NCBI RefSeq assembly: GCF_009662475.1
Contig: NZ_CP045571.1
Location: 3,222,501 to 3,286,500 of the forward strand
Direction of reading: 5' to 3'
From: Acidithiobacillus thiooxidans ATCC 19377
GTDB taxonomy: Bacteria; Pseudomonadota; Gammaproteobacteria; Acidithiobacillales; Acidithiobacillaceae
DNA: 64,000 nucleotides
The notes beneath the pieces were generated by a model that saw only the letters and a list, made by a program, of their open reading frames with translations, was not told the DNA's origin and ran no database searches. The position numbers were made by a program, and so were the translations under genes. Positions within the stretch are counted from its first letter, which is position 1. Each line of letters opens with the position of its first letter. Positions 61,430 to 64,000 of the stretch are shown here, one piece after another.

Positions 61430-62263
61430 ATGTCCAGAATCAATGAAATCGACCAGCAATGGGTGGGGAAATTGCTGCGTACCAGTGCCGAGCGTTTTGT
61501 TCTGCCGCGTTTTCATACCGTAGTCAGCAGTCGCAAGCCTGACGGCAGCATCGTTACCAGCGCCGACATAGACAGCCAGAATTTTCTTCAGGATATGCTG
61601 GCCGCCCGCTACCCCGATATTCCCTTGCTGGGTGAAGAGATGCCCCGCGCAGAACAACAATCCCTTTTGGAAAACAGTGATGCACTCTGGTGCCTGGACC
61701 CTCTGGACGGCACCAGTAATTTTGCCGCCGGGGTACCGATTTTTGGCATCTCTCTGGCCCTGCTGGAAAAGGGGCATTCGGTCATGGGCTGGATTTATGA
61801 TCCGGTACGCGCTGAACTTTTTTCAGCCGTACAGGGAAAAGGGGCTAAAATCGATGGGGCTATGCTCCACACGCGCGAAGCGCCAACACTGAAACACTGC
61901 GTAGGGGTGGTGGATTACAAGCGACTGGATCGAAATCTGGCCCTGCGCATCATTGATGAACGCCCCTTTCATAGCCAACGTAATTTCGGTTCATCCGTAT
62001 TGGAATGGTGTTGGCTGGCGGCGGGGCGCTATCATTTTTATTTGCATGGTGCCCAGCAACTCTGGGATCGCGCCGCAGGCGCATTGATTCTTCAGGAAGC
62101 TGGGGGGCAAATTTCCCAGTTCAATGGTCAGGCTCTTCAGGAAAAAGACCTGAAACCGCGCTCCGTTCTGGCCACACTGGATCCGAATTTGCACCAGACC
62201 TGGCGAAACTGGCTGGAGCATGCCGCCGATAAGGCCTCCGAGTTCCCAAACGCGGTCCTTTGA
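61430..62263 (+). CDS. inositol monophosphatase family protein
   Basis: The product has about 277 residues. The metal-binding motifs are LLGEEMPRAEQ, CLDPLDGTSNFAAGVP and, near the C-terminus, LWDRAAGALILQEAGGQI. These are the three signatures of Mg-dependent IMPase/CysQ/FBPase enzymes. The ATG at 61430 has GGAG six bases upstream. The substrate may be inositol phosphate, PAP or another small phosphate ester. It lies just before glpX on the same strand. Confidence 0.88.
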   Translation: MSRINEIDQQWVGKLLRTSAERFVLPRFHTVVSSRKPDGSIVTSADIDSQNFLQDMLAARYPDIPLLGEEMPRAEQQSLLENSDALWCLDPLDGTSNFAAGVPIFGISLALLEKGHSVMGWIYDPVRAELFSAVQGKGAKIDGAMLHTREAPTLKHCVGVVDYKRLDRNLALRIIDERPFHSQRNFGSSVLEWCWLAAGRYHFYLHGAQQLWDRAAGALILQEAGGQISQFNGQALQEKDLKPRSVLATLDPNLHQTWRNWLEHAADKASEFPNAVL

Positions 62264-62321
62264 TTTATGCTAAAACGAATTATGTCTTCTATCTAATTCC
62301 GCCACTGAAGGGAACAAGCTT

Positions 62322-63266
62322 ATGTCATCCATAGGTAGTCTTGCGCTGTCTCTACTCCCCGTTACCGAATCTGCCGCCCGCGCTGCCAGCGCCTGGATTG
62401 GGCGAGGTGAAAAAGAACTGGGAGATGGAGCCGCTGTAGATGCTATGCGCGCTGCCATTGCTCAAGTCCCCATGCGTGGCGTGGTTATCATCGGCGAAGG
62501 CGAAAAAGACGAAGCCCCCATGCTCTACAACGGTGAGCAGGTCGGATCGGGCACGGGTCCGGAAGTGGAAATCGCCGTGGATCCCGTCGAAGGCACCACC
62601 TTCTTAGCCCAGGGCATGCCCGGTTCCATTTGTGTACTGGCTGCAGCCCCCAAAGGCAGCATGTTCCAGCCCGGCCCCGCCTATTACATGGACAAGTTGA
62701 TTGTCCCCGCCCCGGCACGCGGCAAAATCGATCCCGAAGCACCTATGAAAGCCAAACTGCAGGCACTGGCCAAATCTCTCGGCAAAGATGTTAAAGAATT
62801 GCGTATTTTCCTTCTGAAGAAGCCCCGTCATGACGCCATGATCCGGGAAATTCAGGCTGCAGGCGCGACGGTTCGCCTGCAGACAGACGGTGACGTCAGT
62901 GGTGGCATCATGGCAGCCCTGGGTACCAAAGTGGACGCGATGATGGGCATCGGCGGCACACCCGAAGGCGTCATCTCGGCCTGCGCCGCCCGTGCCATGG
63001 GCGCAGATATGTTTGGCTGCCTGGCCCCGCAAAAACCCGGCGAAGCCGAAGCGATTGCCGAAGCAGGCCTGAAAGTAGGCCAATGGCTGAGCCGTGATGA
63101 ACTGGTTTCCAGTGACGACGTGCTTTTCGTCGCGACTGGCCTGACTTCCGGCGACATTCTTGATGGCGTTACCCGTTCCCACTACTTTGTAGAGAGCGAA
63201 ACCCTGGTCATTTCCGGTCACGACGGTATTTTACGCCGGGTCCGCACCCACCAGCGCGCCGACTGA
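62322..63266 (+). CDS. glpX: class II fructose-1,6-bisphosphatase
   Basis: The product has 314 residues. Motifs are IAQVPMRGVVIIGEGEKDEA, then PMLYNGEQVGSG, EIAVDPVEGTTFLAQGMPGS and DGDVSGGIMAALG, all typical of GlpX/class II enzymes (some also act on sedoheptulose-1,7-bisphosphate). It serves the Calvin cycle and gluconeogenesis. It is followed after 27 bases by transketolase, so both are probably in the cbb operon that continues outside the window. Confidence 0.96.
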   Translation: MSSIGSLALSLLPVTESAARAASAWIGRGEKELGDGAAVDAMRAAIAQVPMRGVVIIGEGEKDEAPMLYNGEQVGSGTGPEVEIAVDPVEGTTFLAQGMPGSICVLAAAPKGSMFQPGPAYYMDKLIVPAPARGKIDPEAPMKAKLQALAKSLGKDVKELRIFLLKKPRHDAMIREIQAAGATVRLQTDGDVSGGIMAALGTKVDAMMGIGGTPEGVISACAARAMGADMFGCLAPQKPGEAEAIAEAGLKVGQWLSRDELVSSDDVLFVATGLTSGDILDGVTRSHYFVESETLVISGHDGILRRVRTHQRAD

Positions 63267-63293
63267 CATTTTCATCTATCCAAGGAGTGAGTT

Positions 63294-64000
63294 ATGACTG
63301 TAACCCGTACTGATCTGGCCAATGCCATTCGCGTTCTGGCCATGGATGCCGTCGAAAAAGCGAACTCCGGCCATCCCGGAATGCCTATGGGCATGGCGGA
63401 CATCGCCGAAGTCTTGTGGAATGATTTTCTGGTACACAACCCGGCCAATCCGCATTGGGCCGGACGTGACCGTTTCATTCTTTCAAACGGTCATGGTTCG
63501 ATGTTGCAGTATGCGCTCCTCCATCTGAGCGGTTACGATTTGTCCATTGATGATCTTAAGCAATTCCGTCAGTGGCACAGCAAAACTCCCGGTCATCCCG
63601 AATATCGCGATGCCCCCGGCGTTGAAACCACCACGGGCCCCTTGGGTCAGGGCATTGCCAACGGTGTGGGTATGGCCCTGGCGGAACGTATGCTGGCTGC
63701 CCAGTTCAACCGCCCCGATCATGAAATCGTCAGCAACTACACCTATGTGTTTCTCGGCGACGGCTGTCTCATGGAAGGGGTTTCCCATGAAGCCTGCTCT
63801 TTGGCCGGGGTCTGGGGACTGAACAAGCTTGTCTGTTTTTACGATGACAATAACATTTCCATTGATGGTCACGTGGACGACTGGTTCGGGGACGATACCC
63901 CGGCGCGTTTTGAAGCCTACGGCTGGCATGTCGTTCGTCATGTGGACGGTCATGATCCTGAAGCCATCAAAAAGGCTATTGCCCAGGCCCACAAACAGAC
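63294..64000 (+). CDS. tkt: transketolase, 3' truncated by window edge
   Basis: The first 235 residues are visible. The thiamine diphosphate enzyme starts [20 protein letters not shown], then [19 protein letters not shown]. It continues [40 protein letters not shown] and the ThDP-Mg motif [20 protein letters not shown], then [10 protein letters not shown]. It transfers two-carbon ketol groups in the Calvin and pentose phosphate cycles. The start has AAGGAG seven bases upstream. It continues past base 64000. Confidence 0.96.
   Translation, partial: MTVTRTDLANAIRVLAMDAVEKANSGHPGMPMGMADIAEVLWNDFLVHNPANPHWAGRDRFILSNGHGSMLQYALLHLSGYDLSIDDLKQFRQWHSKTPGHPEYRDAPGVETTTGPLGQGIANGVGMALAERMLAAQFNRPDHEIVSNYTYVFLGDGCLMEGVSHEACSLAGVWGLNKLVCFYDDNNISIDGHVDDWFGDDTPARFEAYGWHVVRHVDGHDPEAIKKAIAQAHKQ

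Noticed and set aside
1-64000. CRISPR array
   Set aside because: No series of short direct repeats with regular spacers was seen. The only regular repeats are the coding 180-bp units in the DUF1641 gene and the dispersed intergenic repeat.

Overview
The window looks like a chromosomal segment of an acidophilic, chemolithoautotrophic gammaproteobacterium-like organism, most probably an Acidithiobacillus. The reasons are a Calvin-cycle pair at the right edge (class II fructose-bisphosphatase followed by transketolase), a sulfur-carrier operon (DsrE, TusA, an SQR-like flavoprotein, DUF1641), a high-potential iron-sulfur protein, and DUF3034 outer-membrane proteins next to exported truncated globins. 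The genus is an inference from gene content; no 16S rRNA gene is present.

Left flank (1-7.9 kb): the end of a ferric-iron-type ABC importer (binding protein and fused permease), an exported histidine phosphatase, small envelope proteins, AlkB, an orphan sigma-like protein that stops after region 2, a LysR regulator and a sulfotransferase.

Island (7.9-39.9 kb): about 32 kb bounded by 58-bp direct repeats. The right repeat is the 3' part of an intact tRNA-Lys(TTT) gene and the left repeat is a partial copy of it. A tyrosine integrase lies beside the tRNA. Inside, from left to right, are decayed DUF3617 genes and IS fragments; a small redox/detoxification group (DoxX, DODA-type dioxygenase, NADP-binding oxidoreductase, LysR, WrbA); an ECF sigma/anti-sigma cluster; an exported GH5 cellulase-like enzyme with an unknown exported protein; a broken HigB/intact HigA pair; a cytochrome b561-like gene with an ISL3 element inserted at its start codon; HiPIP, truncated globin and DUF3034; PilZ and GGDEF-EAL proteins; an acetate-uptake-family protein; and a second globin/DUF3034 pair in inverted orientation. 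Next to that pair is a divergent control region with two sigma-54-type promoters around a perfect 36-bp palindrome. One promoter faces the DUF3034-globin pair and the other faces dsrE-tusA-SQR-like-DUF1641. The island ends with a type IV pilin frameshifted in an A8 tract, a mobilization module (relaxase and TraD, each with an in-frame stop) and the integrase.

Right flank (40-64 kb): ordinary core genes. These are YbhB-like, lysA-lptM-argH, a spy/OmpR/EnvZ-like regulatory operon divergent from a TolC-adaptor-RND efflux operon, mscL, rmuC, ispH, ppk2, an MFS transporter, corA, rsmE, an inositol-monophosphatase family gene, glpX and the start of transketolase. A dispersed intergenic repeat of about 40 bp occurs three times here. 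One copy is part of a 203-bp element with 32-bp terminal inverted repeats lying between the response regulator and its kinase.

The most interesting unit is the sigma-54-type divergon, which may co-regulate exported globin/outer-membrane proteins and a sulfur-transfer/flavoprotein operon on a once-mobile island.
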